A stretch of DNA of 64,000 bases, taken from assembly GCA_910586215.1 (NCBI GenBank), contig CAJUGH010000001.1, positions 1-64,000 of the forward strand, in the 5' to 3' direction. Below are positions 48,691 to 58,732 of the stretch, piece by piece. Under the pieces are notes generated by a model, which searched no databases, was not told where the DNA came from, and worked only from the letters and a program-made list of their open reading frames with translations. The translations under genes and the position numbers were made by a program. Source of the stretch: an uncultured Acetatifactor sp. (GTDB taxonomy: Bacteria > Bacillota > Clostridia > Lachnospirales > Lachnospiraceae). Each line of letters starts with the position of its first letter. The stretch's first letter is position 1.

Positions 48691-49365
48691 ATGGCGGCGA
48701 AGAAATATTATGCAGTGAGACGGGGAAAAGTCACGGGGATCCTGGAAAGCTGGGAGGCGTGCAGGTCTGCAGTGGAAGGCTATCCAGGGGCGGAATATAA
48801 GGGATTTCCCACCCGCAAGGAGGCAGGTGCTTACCTGGGAGAGGCCTGGGAAGGAAAAGCTGGGAAGGAAGGTGCAGGAGGCAGGCTTCTGGCCTATGTG
48901 GACGGAAGTTATGACCACACCTTAAGGAAATATGCCTTTGGCTGTGTCTTCATCACGCCGGACGGGCGCATTTTCACCGAGTATGGGAATGGGAATAACC
49001 CGGAGTCGCTGAAATTGCGTAATGTGACCGGAGAGATGCTGGGTGCCATGTATGCGGTAAAATGTGCCATGGCAGGCGGATACCAGAGCCTGGAGATCCG
49101 GTATGACTATGAAGGCATTGAGAAGTGGGTCACCGGAGTGTGGCGTACGAAGACGGAACTGACCAGAAAATATGCCCTGGCCATGCGGGAGTGGGGAAAG
49201 AACTTGAATTTGTGTTTTACAAAGGTTGCTGCCCACACCAATGTGTATTATAATGAACTGGCAGACAAGATGGCCAAGAGGGGCCTGGTGCAGGGCAACG
49301 GGGTTCCGAAGGTGAGGCCTCTGGAGGATATGGAAGAATACCATGGAACGGATGAGAATCAATAA
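48691..49365 (+). CDS. rnhA: Ribonuclease H with N-terminal hybrid-binding domain
   Basis: A 224-residue type 1 RNase H. The N-terminal RNA-DNA hybrid-binding (caulimovirus/viroplasmin-type) domain is MAAKKYYAVRRGKVTGILES, then GFPTRKEAGAYLG. The catalytic domain has YVDGSYD, NVTGEMLGAMYAV, IRYDYEGIEKWV and YYNELADKMAKRG, giving the DEDD carboxylates. It removes RNA from RNA-DNA hybrids. The last 23 bp overlap the pseudouridine synthase gene, so they are coupled. Confidence 0.93.
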   Translation: MAAKKYYAVRRGKVTGILESWEACRSAVEGYPGAEYKGFPTRKEAGAYLGEAWEGKAGKEGAGGRLLAYVDGSYDHTLRKYAFGCVFITPDGRIFTEYGNGNNPESLKLRNVTGEMLGAMYAVKCAMAGGYQSLEIRYDYEGIEKWVTGVWRTKTELTRKYALAMREWGKNLNLCFTKVAAHTNVYYNELADKMAKRGLVQGNGVPKVRPLEDMEEYHGTDENQ

Positions 49366-50140
49366 ATACCTGGCCAGGAGCGGTGTCTGCTCCAGGAGGG
49401 ATGCAGACAGGCTGATTGCAGAGGGAAAGGTGCTGGTCAATGGGCAGGTACCATCTCCCGGACAGTCCATCGGGGAGGGAGACCAGGTACTGGTATCCGG
49501 CAGGCCCCTGGAAGGGCAGGCTGGGACGGTGGTACTGGCTTTCTACAAGCCTGTGGGCATTACCTGTACGGAGCGGGATCCCCATGCAGAGCAGACCCTT
49601 GGGGACCTGGTGCATTTCCCGGTCCGGGTGACATATGCAGGACGTCTGGATAAGGAGTCGGAAGGGCTTCTTCTGCTTTCCAATGACGGTGATCTGATCC
49701 AGGGGATCATGCGTGGGGAGAACGGGCATGAGAAAGAGTACCTGGTGAAGGTGGACAGGGAAGTGACGGCAGATTTCATCCGGAAGATGGGGGAAGGGGT
49801 CTATCTGAGGGAACTGGACCGGACCACCAGGAAGTGCCATGTGGAGAAGACAGGGAAATATACTTTCCGGATTGTGCTGACACAGGGACTCAACCGCCAG
49901 ATTAGGAGAATGTGTGCCTGCTTTGGTTACCGGACGGTAGCCTTGAAGCGGATCCGTATCATGCATATCGGACTGGGCAATCTGAAGCCCGGGGAATACT
50001 ATGAACTGGAAGAAGCAGATATAGAGCGTCTTTGCCGGGACTGCGGGCTGGCAATGGCCCACACAGGACGAGGAGCGGTGGTTAGGATGCCACAGAAGGG
50101 AAAGAAGGGTTGCTGGGGGGAAACAGACAGTAACCAATAA
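49343..50140 (+). CDS. rluF: RsuA-family pseudouridine synthase (RluF/RluB-like)
   Basis: A 265-residue rRNA pseudouridine synthase: S4 RNA-binding domain (RINKYLARSGVCSRRDADRL, GKVLVNGQ), active-site GRLDKESEGLLLLSNDG (catalytic Asp), and the end LTQGLNRQIRRMCACFGYRT. The LNRQIRRM ending and overall size fit RluF/RluB, which modify helix sites in 23S rRNA; the exact uridine cannot be told. The start is ATG 49343 or 49352, both inside rnhA. Confidence 0.9.
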   Translation: MERMRINKYLARSGVCSRRDADRLIAEGKVLVNGQVPSPGQSIGEGDQVLVSGRPLEGQAGTVVLAFYKPVGITCTERDPHAEQTLGDLVHFPVRVTYAGRLDKESEGLLLLSNDGDLIQGIMRGENGHEKEYLVKVDREVTADFIRKMGEGVYLRELDRTTRKCHVEKTGKYTFRIVLTQGLNRQIRRMCACFGYRTVALKRIRIMHIGLGNLKPGEYYELEEADIERLCRDCGLAMAHTGRGAVVRMPQKGKKGCWGETDSNQ

Positions 50141-50172
50141 GGGATTGGAACAGGGAAAGGCGGATATAGGGA

Positions 50173-52143
50173 ATGCAAAGCGACAGGCTGGAACGGATGA
50201 AAGAACTGGCCGGCCTCCTTCGGGAGGCATCGAAGGCCTACTATGCCCAGGACCGGGAGATCATGAGCAACCGGGAATATGACGGACTGTACGAGGAACT
50301 ACAGGCACTGGAGCAGGAGACGGGGGTGGTACTGGCAGACAGTCCCACGGTAAAGGTAGGGTATGAGGCTGTGGACGAACTGCCAAAGGAGCACCATGAG
50401 AGCGCCATGCTTTCCCTGGACAAGACCAAGGACCGGGAAGAATTGCAGGACTGGCTCCAGGGGCATGAAGGGGTCTTAAGCTGGAAGCTGGACGGACTGA
50501 CCATCGTACTCACATACAGCCAGGGGAAGCTGTTGAAGGCTGTCACCCGTGGGAATGGTGAGATCGGGGAGGTCGTCACCAACAATGCCCGCACGTTCTG
50601 CAATATTCCCCTGGCTATTCCTTTTAAAGGGCAGCTGGTGCTGCGGGGGGAGGCTGTGATTACCTACTCCGATTTCCAGCGGATCAACAGTGAGATTCCA
50701 GAGGAAGAGAACCGGTACAAGAATCCCAGGAATCTCTGCAGCGGCTCCGTGAGGCAGTTGAACAATGAAATCACTGCCGGACGGTGTGTGCGTTTCTACG
50801 CCTTTTCCCTGGAGTCAGCACAAGGGGAGGAAGCGGGAGGCTCCAGGATGGACCAGTTTGCTTTCCTGGCAGGCCAGGGTTTCCAGGTAGTGGAGCATGA
50901 ACTGGTGACACAAGAGACCATATTGGATGCAGTGGGACGATTTGAAGGGAAGATAGAGGGCTTTGACATTCCTTCGGACGGTCTGGTGCTGACTTACAAT
51001 GACATCGCCTATGGCCAGTCCCTGGGCAGGACGGCAAAATTCCCCAGGCACTCCATCGCCTTCAAGTGGGCAGATGAACTGCGGGAGACCACCTTGAAAG
51101 AGATAGAGTGGAGCGCCAGCCGTACCGGACTGATCAATCCGGTGGCTATCTTCGAGCCGGTGGAACTGGAGGGCACCACGGTGAGCCGCGCCTCTGTCCA
51201 CAATATCAGTATCCTGCGGGGGCTGAAGCTGGGAATCGGGGATCGGATTACGGTGTACAAAGCCAATATGATTATTCCACAGATCGCGGAGAACCTTACT
51301 TCCAGCGATACCTTGGAGATTCCGGCAGTGTGCCCGGTGTGCGGCGGCCCTACCCAGATCAGGCAGGTGAACGAAGTCCAGTCCCTGTACTGTACCAATG
51401 AGAATTGTGCGGCAAAGCGGATTAAGGCGTTTACCTTGTTTGTCAACAGGGATGCCATGAACATAGAGGGACTTTCGGAGGCAACCCTGGAGAAACTGGT
51501 AGACCGTGGATTCATTCAGGAGTATGCGGACCTGTTCCACCTGGACAGATACCGGGAAGAGATCCTGGAGATGGAAGGCTTTGGGGAGAAGTCCTACCAG
51601 AAATTACAGGATGGCATAGAGGCTGCCAGGAAGACTACCCTGCCCCGGGTGATATATGGCCTGGGGATTGCGAATATCGGTGTGGCCAATGCCAAAATGC
51701 TCTGCAGGCATTTTGACCATGACCTGGAGGCTCTGGTCCATGCGGATGTGGAGACCTTAAGTGCCATTGAGGGAGTGGGAGAGGTCATTGCCACGGCATT
51801 TGTGGCGTACATGCAGGATCCGGAGAACCTGGAGAAGCTTCATAGGTTCACAGGGGAATTAGAGATTGCCCTGCCCAAGGTGGAGGAAGGCAGCCAGACC
51901 TTGTCTGGAATGAGTTTTGTGATTACTGGCAGCCTGGCCCATTTTGCCAATAGGAGCGACTTGAAGGAACTGATCGAGCAGAAAGGGGGGAAGGTGACAG
52001 GAAGTGTCACAGGCAGGACCACCTGCCTGATCAACAATGATGTGACCTCCGCTTCCTCTAAGAACAAGAAGGCCAGGGAACTGGAGATCCCCATACTGTC
52101 GGAGGAGGATTTCCTGGCACAGTATGAGATCCAGGTGCCATGA
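50173..52143 (+). CDS. ligA: NAD-dependent DNA ligase
   Basis: A 656-residue LigA, complete in all domains: adenylation domain with nucleophile Lys105 in SWKLDGLTI, OB-fold region, zinc finger (CPVCGGPTQ, YCTNENCAAKR), HhH region (LPRVIYGLGIANIGVANAKM, LSAIEGVGEVIATAF), and a C-terminal BRCT domain (SGMSFVITGSLAHFANRSDL). It seals nicks in replication. The ATG has GGAACAGGGAAAGGCGG upstream. A standard housekeeping gene. Confidence 0.96.
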   Translation: MQSDRLERMKELAGLLREASKAYYAQDREIMSNREYDGLYEELQALEQETGVVLADSPTVKVGYEAVDELPKEHHESAMLSLDKTKDREELQDWLQGHEGVLSWKLDGLTIVLTYSQGKLLKAVTRGNGEIGEVVTNNARTFCNIPLAIPFKGQLVLRGEAVITYSDFQRINSEIPEEENRYKNPRNLCSGSVRQLNNEITAGRCVRFYAFSLESAQGEEAGGSRMDQFAFLAGQGFQVVEHELVTQETILDAVGRFEGKIEGFDIPSDGLVLTYNDIAYGQSLGRTAKFPRHSIAFKWADELRETTLKEIEWSASRTGLINPVAIFEPVELEGTTVSRASVHNISILRGLKLGIGDRITVYKANMIIPQIAENLTSSDTLEIPAVCPVCGGPTQIRQVNEVQSLYCTNENCAAKRIKAFTLFVNRDAMNIEGLSEATLEKLVDRGFIQEYADLFHLDRYREEILEMEGFGEKSYQKLQDGIEAARKTTLPRVIYGLGIANIGVANAKMLCRHFDHDLEALVHADVETLSAIEGVGEVIATAFVAYMQDPENLEKLHRFTGELEIALPKVEEGSQTLSGMSFVITGSLAHFANRSDLKELIEQKGGKVTGSVTGRTTCLINNDVTSASSKNKKARELEIPILSEEDFLAQYEIQVP

Positions 52144-52304
52144 CCGCCAGTCACAGCCATGACGGCCAGGCTTTCCTGGCTGGAAGCAGATAGCAGCGGA
52201 TATCCTGGCAGGATATGCCTTGGACCGGCAGAACCTGCCTTATATCAATAGAAAAAGGATGAAGGATTTCTATGTATTCCATACTATATAAGGAGGGCAA
52301 ATAT

Positions 52305-53210
52305 ATGCCTATCAAAACACAGAGTGATCTGCCGGCAAAAGAAATACTGGAGAACGAGAATATATTCGTAATGGATGAGACCAGGGCTGTGCACCAGGAT
52401 ATCCGTCCTCTGCAGGTCCTGATCCTGAACAATATGCCCATCAAGCAGGACACGGAGTTGCAGCTCCTCAGGGCCTTGTCCAATACCCCCCTGCAGGTGG
52501 ATGTGACATTCATGAATGTGAAAAGCCATGTGTCCATGAACACATCGGCCAGTCATCTGAATAAGTTCTACACTACCCTGGATGAGATCCGGGACCAGAG
52601 GTTTGACGGGTTGATCGTCACTGGAGCCCCTGTGGAGGACATTACATTTGAACAGGTGGATTACTGGCAGGAGATGTGCGAGATCCTGGACTGGGCCGAG
52701 GACCATGTGACTTCCACCCTGCATATCTGCTGGGCAGCCCAGGCAGGCTTCTACCATTATTATGGCATCAATAAGCGCTCCTTGCCCCAGAAATTGTCCG
52801 GTGTCTATGAACATAGGGTCTCCAACAGGAAGATTCCCCTGGTACGGGGGTTCGATGATATCTTCCTGGCACCCCATAGCCGCCATACAGAGACGCCGGC
52901 CGAAGCCATCCATGCCTGCGGGGAACTGACAGTGCTGGCAGAGTCTGTGGAGGCAGGTGTGTATCTGGCCATTGCCCAGGCTGGCAAGAAGATATTTGTC
53001 ACCGGACACCCCGAGTACGACAGATATACCTTGAACAATGAATACCACAGGGATATGGACAGGGGATTACCCGTCCATATCCCACAGAATTATTACCCGG
53101 AGGATAACCCGGAGGCACGTCCCTTGCTCCAGTGGCGTTCCCACAGCAACAATCTCTACACCAACTGGCTCAACTACTACGTATACCAGATGACGCCTTT
53201 TGAGTTATGA
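52305..53210 (+). CDS. metAA: Homoserine O-acetyltransferase (MetA-type)
   Basis: A 301-residue MetA-family acyltransferase for methionine synthesis. Catalytic Cys142 lies in HICWAAQAGFYHYYG, and Lys, His and Glu of the family follow (HPEYDRYTL). Residue 111 is Glu (TGAPVEDI); in the Bacillus cereus enzyme Glu111 selects acetyl-CoA, whereas E. coli has Gly at that site and uses succinyl-CoA. So acetylation is predicted. AAGGAGGG lies ahead of the ATG at 52305. No SAM riboswitch is seen in the leader. Confidence 0.93.
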   Translation: MPIKTQSDLPAKEILENENIFVMDETRAVHQDIRPLQVLILNNMPIKQDTELQLLRALSNTPLQVDVTFMNVKSHVSMNTSASHLNKFYTTLDEIRDQRFDGLIVTGAPVEDITFEQVDYWQEMCEILDWAEDHVTSTLHICWAAQAGFYHYYGINKRSLPQKLSGVYEHRVSNRKIPLVRGFDDIFLAPHSRHTETPAEAIHACGELTVLAESVEAGVYLAIAQAGKKIFVTGHPEYDRYTLNNEYHRDMDRGLPVHIPQNYYPEDNPEARPLLQWRSHSNNLYTNWLNYYVYQMTPFEL

Positions 53211-53308
53211 TTCCCGGGAATAATGGATGAGACTGTGGTGGGGATTTGGCATGCAGGCAGGAGAGAATTGCAGAGACACGGATGGAAGGAACAGGTGTAA
53301 GATACAGC

Positions 53309-54493
53309 ATGATGGGAAGATACGATTTTGACCAGATCATTGACAGGCGGGGGAGTAATTGCATTAAGTATGATTTTATGGCAGAGCATGGCATGCCGGA
53401 TCACATACTGCCGCTGTGGGTGGCAGATATGGATTTTGCCGCCCCCGGGGAAGTGGTGGAGGGCCTGGTACAGGCGGCCAGGCATGGAATCTTCGGATAC
53501 AGTGAGGCAGGGGATTCTTACTTCCAGGCCGTACATGACTGGATGCTTACCCGACACAACTGGCAGGTGGAGAGGGAGTGGCTGGTGAAGTCCCCAGGGA
53601 TTGTGTTTGCCATTGCTACGGCAGTCAGGGCTTTTACCTGCCAGGGGGACGGCGTCATGATCCAGAACCCGGTGTACCATCCCTTCAGCCATGTGGTGAA
53701 GGCCAATGACAGGACGATGGTGGACAATTCCCTGGTCTGGAAGAATGGTAGGTATACCATGGATTTTGACAGGATGGAGCAGCAGATGAAGGAAAGCAAT
53801 GTGAAGCTGTTCATCCTCTGTAACCCCCACAATCCAGTAGGACGGGTCTGGACCAGGGAGGAACTGCGTAGCTTGGGGGAGACCTGTGCCCGGCACGGGG
53901 TGAAGATTGTCAGCGATGAGATCCACCATGACTTTATATTTCCCGGCCACAGCCATATCGTCCTGGCAGGGATGGAGGAGCGCTTCGCCCAGATGACAGT
54001 GACCTGTACGGCACCCAGCAAGACCTTCAATATTGCAGGACTGCAAGTGTCCAATATCTTCATTCCCAACCCTGAAATGCGGGAGGCATTCCGGAAGGAA
54101 CTGGAGAAGACAGGAGCCGGGGAGATCAACCGGATGGGCCTGGTGGCGGGAGAGAAGGCTTATCGGTATGGACGGCAGTGGCTGGAAGAACTGCTGGTAT
54201 ATCTGAAAGGGAACCTGGACTTCGTGAGGGATTTCCTTAGGGAGCGTCTGCCTGGGATCAGGCTGGTGGAGCCGGAGGGAACTTATCTGCTGTGGCTGGA
54301 CTTTAAGGGGCTGCACCTTACAGGTGATGCCCTGGAGGAATGGCTGGTCCAGAAGGCTGGTCTGTGGCTGAATGACGGAAGAATGTTTGGGACAGGCGGC
54401 GAGGGATATGCCCGCCTGAATATGGGGTGTCCCAGGAAGACCCTGGAGGAGGCATTGGGGAGAATGGAAGCGGCACTGGGATCCGTGCTTTGA
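53309..54493 (+). CDS. MalY/PatB-type C-S lyase (cystathionine beta-lyase-like)
   Basis: A 394-residue PLP enzyme, class I aminotransferase fold. MGRYDFDQIIDRRGSNCIKY at the start, LWVADMDFAAP, FGYSEAG, VVKANDR region, NPHNPVGRVWT, IVSDEIHHDF, and the PLP Lys in TAPSKTFNIAGLQ match MalY/PatB. It likely splits cystathionine or cysteine to homocysteine or sulfide, in line with the metA gene next door (99 bp upstream). The ATG at 53309 is chosen because relatives begin at M(G)RYDFD; TTG 53246 and ATG 53282 are possible alternatives. Confidence 0.88.
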   Translation: MMGRYDFDQIIDRRGSNCIKYDFMAEHGMPDHILPLWVADMDFAAPGEVVEGLVQAARHGIFGYSEAGDSYFQAVHDWMLTRHNWQVEREWLVKSPGIVFAIATAVRAFTCQGDGVMIQNPVYHPFSHVVKANDRTMVDNSLVWKNGRYTMDFDRMEQQMKESNVKLFILCNPHNPVGRVWTREELRSLGETCARHGVKIVSDEIHHDFIFPGHSHIVLAGMEERFAQMTVTCTAPSKTFNIAGLQVSNIFIPNPEMREAFRKELEKTGAGEINRMGLVAGEKAYRYGRQWLEELLVYLKGNLDFVRDFLRERLPGIRLVEPEGTYLLWLDFKGLHLTGDALEEWLVQKAGLWLNDGRMFGTGGEGYARLNMGCPRKTLEEALGRMEAALGSVL

Positions 54494-54509
54494 CAGAGGG
54501 GGAGACATC

Positions 54510-57500
54510 GTGCAAAGGTGGGAAGTCGGATTTGGCAGGAACGTGCTGGAACAGGGTGGGGACCTGTTAAAAATGGGCAGAGTCTCTGAACTGAAGGAAG
54601 AAGAGGGTAAATGCACGGCTTCCGTCTGGGACAGGCACATATACCAGGTGAAGATTCTCTCTAAAAACAGTGGGGATGGCTGGCTGATGAGCTGCCAGTG
54701 CCCTATGGCACGTGGCGGTGGAAAATGTAAGCATATGGCAGCAGTGATGTATGCCAGGGAGCAAGCAATACAGGGAGCAGTAGAAAAGGATGCAGGGCCA
54801 GCGAAGCCCAGGGACGGCAGGAAGGGAAAGACGAAGGAACCAGTGAGTCAGGAACTGCATATTGTCCAGGAAGAAGACGGACAGCAGGTGCTGAAGCTTT
54901 CGGAGGGAAGAGAGTCTCTTCCCGGAAAAGAGGCATTTCCTGGAAAAGGGGTATCTTCCGGGCATAAGGAGGAGATAGCCGAAAGCCTGGAAAGGGAAGA
55001 TCCTATCCTGGAGGAGCCGGGGTGGATATGGGAACCGGGGCAGGAGGAAGAGACGCCGGGTATTCCTAAAGGGACAGAGCTCCTTGGAGTACCGGGTATT
55101 TTTGAAGTACCTGATTCTGCCGGGATACAGGATATTCCTGGGGAATCCGGCCCGGGGCCTGTTGCAGACGTAGCCTGTGGACCACATTACCTGTCGGAAG
55201 ACGAATATATTGTGCTGAATGGGCAGGAGGAGCCTGAGCCGTCCCAGGAGACAGATGGGGGGAGACAGCGTCTGGCTGGGGAAGAACTGGCGACATACCA
55301 GTATTTTGACTGTGAGGCCGTGGGTAAATCCATGCGGCTTACCGTTGCCGTCATGAGGAAGGGGAATAAGCTTCTGGAAGAGGGTAAGGTTTCCTTTGAC
55401 CATATAGAGTCCGGCTATGTGGATGACAGGATGGAGGTCATCTGCGAGGCAATAGGAGAGGGGAGGGAGGGGAAGGAAGCTTTCCCCATACACCTTGTGT
55501 TTGACAGGACCCAGGTGCTCTTCGCAGAGTGCGGATGTACGGAATGCCGCCGGCATTACTACTATGGTTATTACAGAAGGGAATACTGCGCGTATCTCTC
55601 TGCCTTTTTCAGCCTGGTGGAGCAGAAAGTCAAGGAAGGGAACATGGGAGATGCCACGGACAAGCTGGCCATGTTCCTAATGAGCGCATACACGGCCCAG
55701 AGGACCAGCGGCTTCCTGTCGGATAACACAGGCAAGAAGGAAAGCCTTACCCTTGTGCCCAAGCTAATCAGGAGGAACCATGAACTGATAGTCTCCTTCC
55801 GTGTGGGGGAAGGGAAATTGTTTGTGATCAAGGATCTGGCTGAATTCTGGGATAATGTCCGCCAGGGGAAGACTGCCGTCTATGGCAGCAGCACTCCCAT
55901 CAGCCACCATAGTAGCAATTTCAAGGAGAGTTCGAAAAAGTGGCTGGATTTCATCGGAAGGGTTACGAAGGAGGAACAGGATTTTGAGAGGCGGCTGGAG
56001 GCGGCCGGTGCCTATAGAAGAACTGGTGCCAGGAAGAGTGAACTGGCTTTGTCTGGCTGGCGGCTGGATGAACTGTATCAGCTTATGGGAGAGGATGTAC
56101 TGGAATATGAGGATAGGGATGCCGACAGGAAACGAAAAGGACAGGTCCAGGCCAGGAGCCAGAATCCCAGGGTGTCCATCGCCATCCGGAAAAATGCCCT
56201 AAGTACCCGCCGGGAGTTCCATGGCATCACGGTAACCTGCAGGATGCCTTCTTTCTTCTATGGGGCCAGGACAGCCTACTATGTACAGGAAAATGCCCTG
56301 TGCCGGTTAGAGGAGGATTTCCTGGCCAGGATCCGCACCCTGGCAGACTTTTGCCAGGGTGGCAAATTGGAATTCACGGTGGGCAGGAATAGCCTGGCAC
56401 ATTTCTACTATAATGTGCTTCCCCAGCTGGAGGATGTCATTGACATTATGGAGGAGGACACGGAAGAGATTGCCAGCTATCTGCCGCCCCGGGTGAGATT
56501 CGTATTCTACCTGGATGCAGGGAACCAGAACATGAACTGCCGTGTGAAATCCATGTATGGGGATAAGGAATTCTCCCTGTTTGACCTGTTGGATGAGAAC
56601 CTGCCCTATGACAGGATCCGGGATGTGGCCAAGGAAGGGGAGATCCTGTATCTGGTGAAAAAGTGGTTTCCGCATTTTGAGGAGGAAAAGCAGGAACTTG
56701 ACTGTGGTGGGGATGAGGAACTGATGTACCAGGTGCTGAACGGCGGGGTAGAACTGCTCATGTCCCTGGGGGAAGTGCGTTGCACCAGGCGGTTTACCAA
56801 TGTGAATATCAACCGCAGGCTGAAAATGTCAGTAGGGGTATCAGTTTCCAGGGATCTACTGGATCTGCACATTGAGACACAGGATATTCCCCCGGAGGAA
56901 CTTCTGGATATCCTAAAGGGATACAGACAGCGGAAGAAGTACTACAGACTGAAGAACGGAGACTTCTTAAGCCTGGAAGACAATACCCTGGCCACCCTGG
57001 AGGAGATGATGGCAGTCCTGCGCCTGTCCCCGAAAGAGCTTCTGAAGGGAGATGTGAAACTGCCCCTGTACCGGGCCATGTACCTGGACAAGCTTCTGGA
57101 GAAAAACGAGGAGATTTACAGCAACAGGGACAGTCATTTCCGGGAGATAGTCAAGGATTTCAAGACGGTGAAGGATGCGGACTTTGAGGTGCCGCCTTCC
57201 TTGCGGGAGGTGATGCGGGGATACCAACGTACCGGCTACCGTTTCCTGCGCACCCTGGAGGAATACCGTCTGGGAGGCATCCTTGCCGACGACATGGGCC
57301 TGGGGAAGACCCTGCAGGTAATTGCCGTGTTCCTGGCAGCCAGGCTGGAAGGGAAGGTGCGGACTTCCCTGGTGGTGGCACCTGCTTCCCTGGTATACAA
57401 CTGGGGAGAAGAGATTGGGCGGTTTGCCCCTGAACTTACCTTCCTGTTAGTTACCGGAAGCCAGGAAGAGCGCCTGGAGAAGCTGGAGCAGTACAGGAAC

Positions 57501-58598
57501 TTTGACGTGGTGGTGACATCCTATGATCTGCTGAAGCGGGATATCGCCCATTACGAGGACAAGGAATTCCACTATCATGTCATTGATGAAGCCCAGTATA
57601 TCAAGAACCATACCACCGCTGCAGCCGCGGCCGTGAAGGGGGTCAGAAGCCATGTACGGTATGCCTTGACGGGAACTCCCATTGAGAACCGTCTCAGTGA
57701 ACTGTGGAGTATTTTTGACTTCCTTATCCCCGGATACCTGTTTGGGTATGATGTGTTCCGGAATGAATTCGAGTCCCCTATTGTGAAGAATGAGGATCAG
57801 GCAGCCCTGGAACGGCTGCAGAGAATGACAGTACCCTTTATCCTGCGCAGGATGAAACAGAATGTGCTGAAGGATCTTCCGGAGAAAATGGAGGAGAGCC
57901 GGTATGTGAAATTTGAGTCATCCCAGCAGCAGCTATATGATGCACAGGTGATCCACATGAAGCAGAAGATTGCCATGCAGGATGCCCAGGAATTCCAGAA
58001 GAACAAAATGCAGATCCTGGCAGAACTGACGAAGCTGCGGCAGATCTGCTGTGATCCGGTGCTGTGCTTCGAGAACTATAAAGGGGGTTCTGCCAAGTTG
58101 GAAGCCTGCATGGACCTGGTCTGCAGTGCAGTGGAGGGTGGACATAAGATCCTTTTGTTCTCCCAGTTTACCTCCATGCTGGAACTGGTTGCAAAACGCA
58201 TGGACCAGGAGAAGATCAGCTTCTATACTATCACGGGCGCCACTCCCAAGGAAAAGCGCCTGCAGTTTGTGAAAGCCTTCAATGAGGATGACACCAGAGT
58301 CTTCCTGATCTCCCTGAAAGCCGGCGGAGTGGGACTGAACCTCACCGGGGCAGATGTGGTGATCCACTATGACCCCTGGTGGAACCTGGCAGTACAGAAC
58401 CAGGCCACGGACCGGGCCCACCGTATTGGGCAGGAGAAGAGAGTGGTGGTGTACAAGCTGATTGCCAAGGGAACCATTGAGGAGAAGATCCAGAAGCTCC
58501 AGGAGAGCAAAAGGGTTTTGTCTGAGCAGGTGATCCAGGGCGAGGCAGGCCAGCTGGCGGCCATGAGCCGGGAAGATTTTATGGCACTTTTGTCCTAA
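54510..58598 (+). CDS. SNF2-family helicase with SWIM zinc finger
   Basis: A 1362-residue Swi2/Snf2 ATPase. The N-terminal SWIM finger (SCQCPMARGGGKCKHM, about residues 55-75) is followed by an acidic disordered linker (about 95-260), a bacterial SNF2-associated domain (about 400-850), and the helicase core: ADDMGLGKTLQVIAVFL (Walker A), HVIDEAQYIKNH (DEAQ box), LTGTPIENRLSELWSIFDFL, and NQATDRAHRIGQEKRV (motif VI). It is a DNA translocase of unknown role, probably in DNA repair or chromosome organisation. The GTG start has GGGGGAG 7 bases ahead. Confidence 0.94.
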   Translation: MQRWEVGFGRNVLEQGGDLLKMGRVSELKEEEGKCTASVWDRHIYQVKILSKNSGDGWLMSCQCPMARGGGKCKHMAAVMYAREQAIQGAVEKDAGPAKPRDGRKGKTKEPVSQELHIVQEEDGQQVLKLSEGRESLPGKEAFPGKGVSSGHKEEIAESLEREDPILEEPGWIWEPGQEEETPGIPKGTELLGVPGIFEVPDSAGIQDIPGESGPGPVADVACGPHYLSEDEYIVLNGQEEPEPSQETDGGRQRLAGEELATYQYFDCEAVGKSMRLTVAVMRKGNKLLEEGKVSFDHIESGYVDDRMEVICEAIGEGREGKEAFPIHLVFDRTQVLFAECGCTECRRHYYYGYYRREYCAYLSAFFSLVEQKVKEGNMGDATDKLAMFLMSAYTAQRTSGFLSDNTGKKESLTLVPKLIRRNHELIVSFRVGEGKLFVIKDLAEFWDNVRQGKTAVYGSSTPISHHSSNFKESSKKWLDFIGRVTKEEQDFERRLEAAGAYRRTGARKSELALSGWRLDELYQLMGEDVLEYEDRDADRKRKGQVQARSQNPRVSIAIRKNALSTRREFHGITVTCRMPSFFYGARTAYYVQENALCRLEEDFLARIRTLADFCQGGKLEFTVGRNSLAHFYYNVLPQLEDVIDIMEEDTEEIASYLPPRVRFVFYLDAGNQNMNCRVKSMYGDKEFSLFDLLDENLPYDRIRDVAKEGEILYLVKKWFPHFEEEKQELDCGGDEELMYQVLNGGVELLMSLGEVRCTRRFTNVNINRRLKMSVGVSVSRDLLDLHIETQDIPPEELLDILKGYRQRKKYYRLKNGDFLSLEDNTLATLEEMMAVLRLSPKELLKGDVKLPLYRAMYLDKLLEKNEEIYSNRDSHFREIVKDFKTVKDADFEVPPSLREVMRGYQRTGYRFLRTLEEYRLGGILADDMGLGKTLQVIAVFLAARLEGKVRTSLVVAPASLVYNWGEEIGRFAPELTFLLVTGSQEERLEKLEQYRNFDVVVTSYDLLKRDIAHYEDKEFHYHVIDEAQYIKNHTTAAAAAVKGVRSHVRYALTGTPIENRLSELWSIFDFLIPGYLFGYDVFRNEFESPIVKNEDQAALERLQRMTVPFILRRMKQNVLKDLPEKMEESRYVKFESSQQQLYDAQVIHMKQKIAMQDAQEFQKNKMQILAELTKLRQICCDPVLCFENYKGGSAKLEACMDLVCSAVEGGHKILLFSQFTSMLELVAKRMDQEKISFYTITGATPKEKRLQFVKAFNEDDTRVFLISLKAGGVGLNLTGADVVIHYDPWWNLAVQNQATDRAHRIGQEKRVVVYKLIAKGTIEEKIQKLQESKRVLSEQVIQGEAGQLAAMSREDFMALLS

Positions 58599-58644
58599 TC
58601 ATGCATATTTCCCCAGTCTTGTCCATATACTGATAGAAAAAGGA

Positions 58645-58702
58645 GTTACTTTTCACGGGGGTGTATCATGTTGCTTTGAACGGCAGGGCCGTGAAAAGTA
58701 AC
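58645..58702. repeat. Dispersed palindromic repeat, copy G (short)
   Basis: GTTACTTTTCACGG (58645-58658) and CCGTGAAAAGTAAC (58689-58702), a perfect 14-bp inverted pair with a 30-bp centre holding TGTTGCTTTGAACGG. It is an internally deleted relative of copy E. It lies 31 bp before the small coiled-coil gene and could lie in its leader. Confidence 0.8.
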
Positions 58703-58732
58703 AAAAAGGAAAATGGGAAAGGGAGACTGTAT

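Noticed and set aside
52144..52304. SAM (S-box) riboswitch before metA
   Set aside because: Small palindromes are present (for example ATATCCTGGCAGGATAT) but none of the S-box conserved stems or a terminator could be placed.
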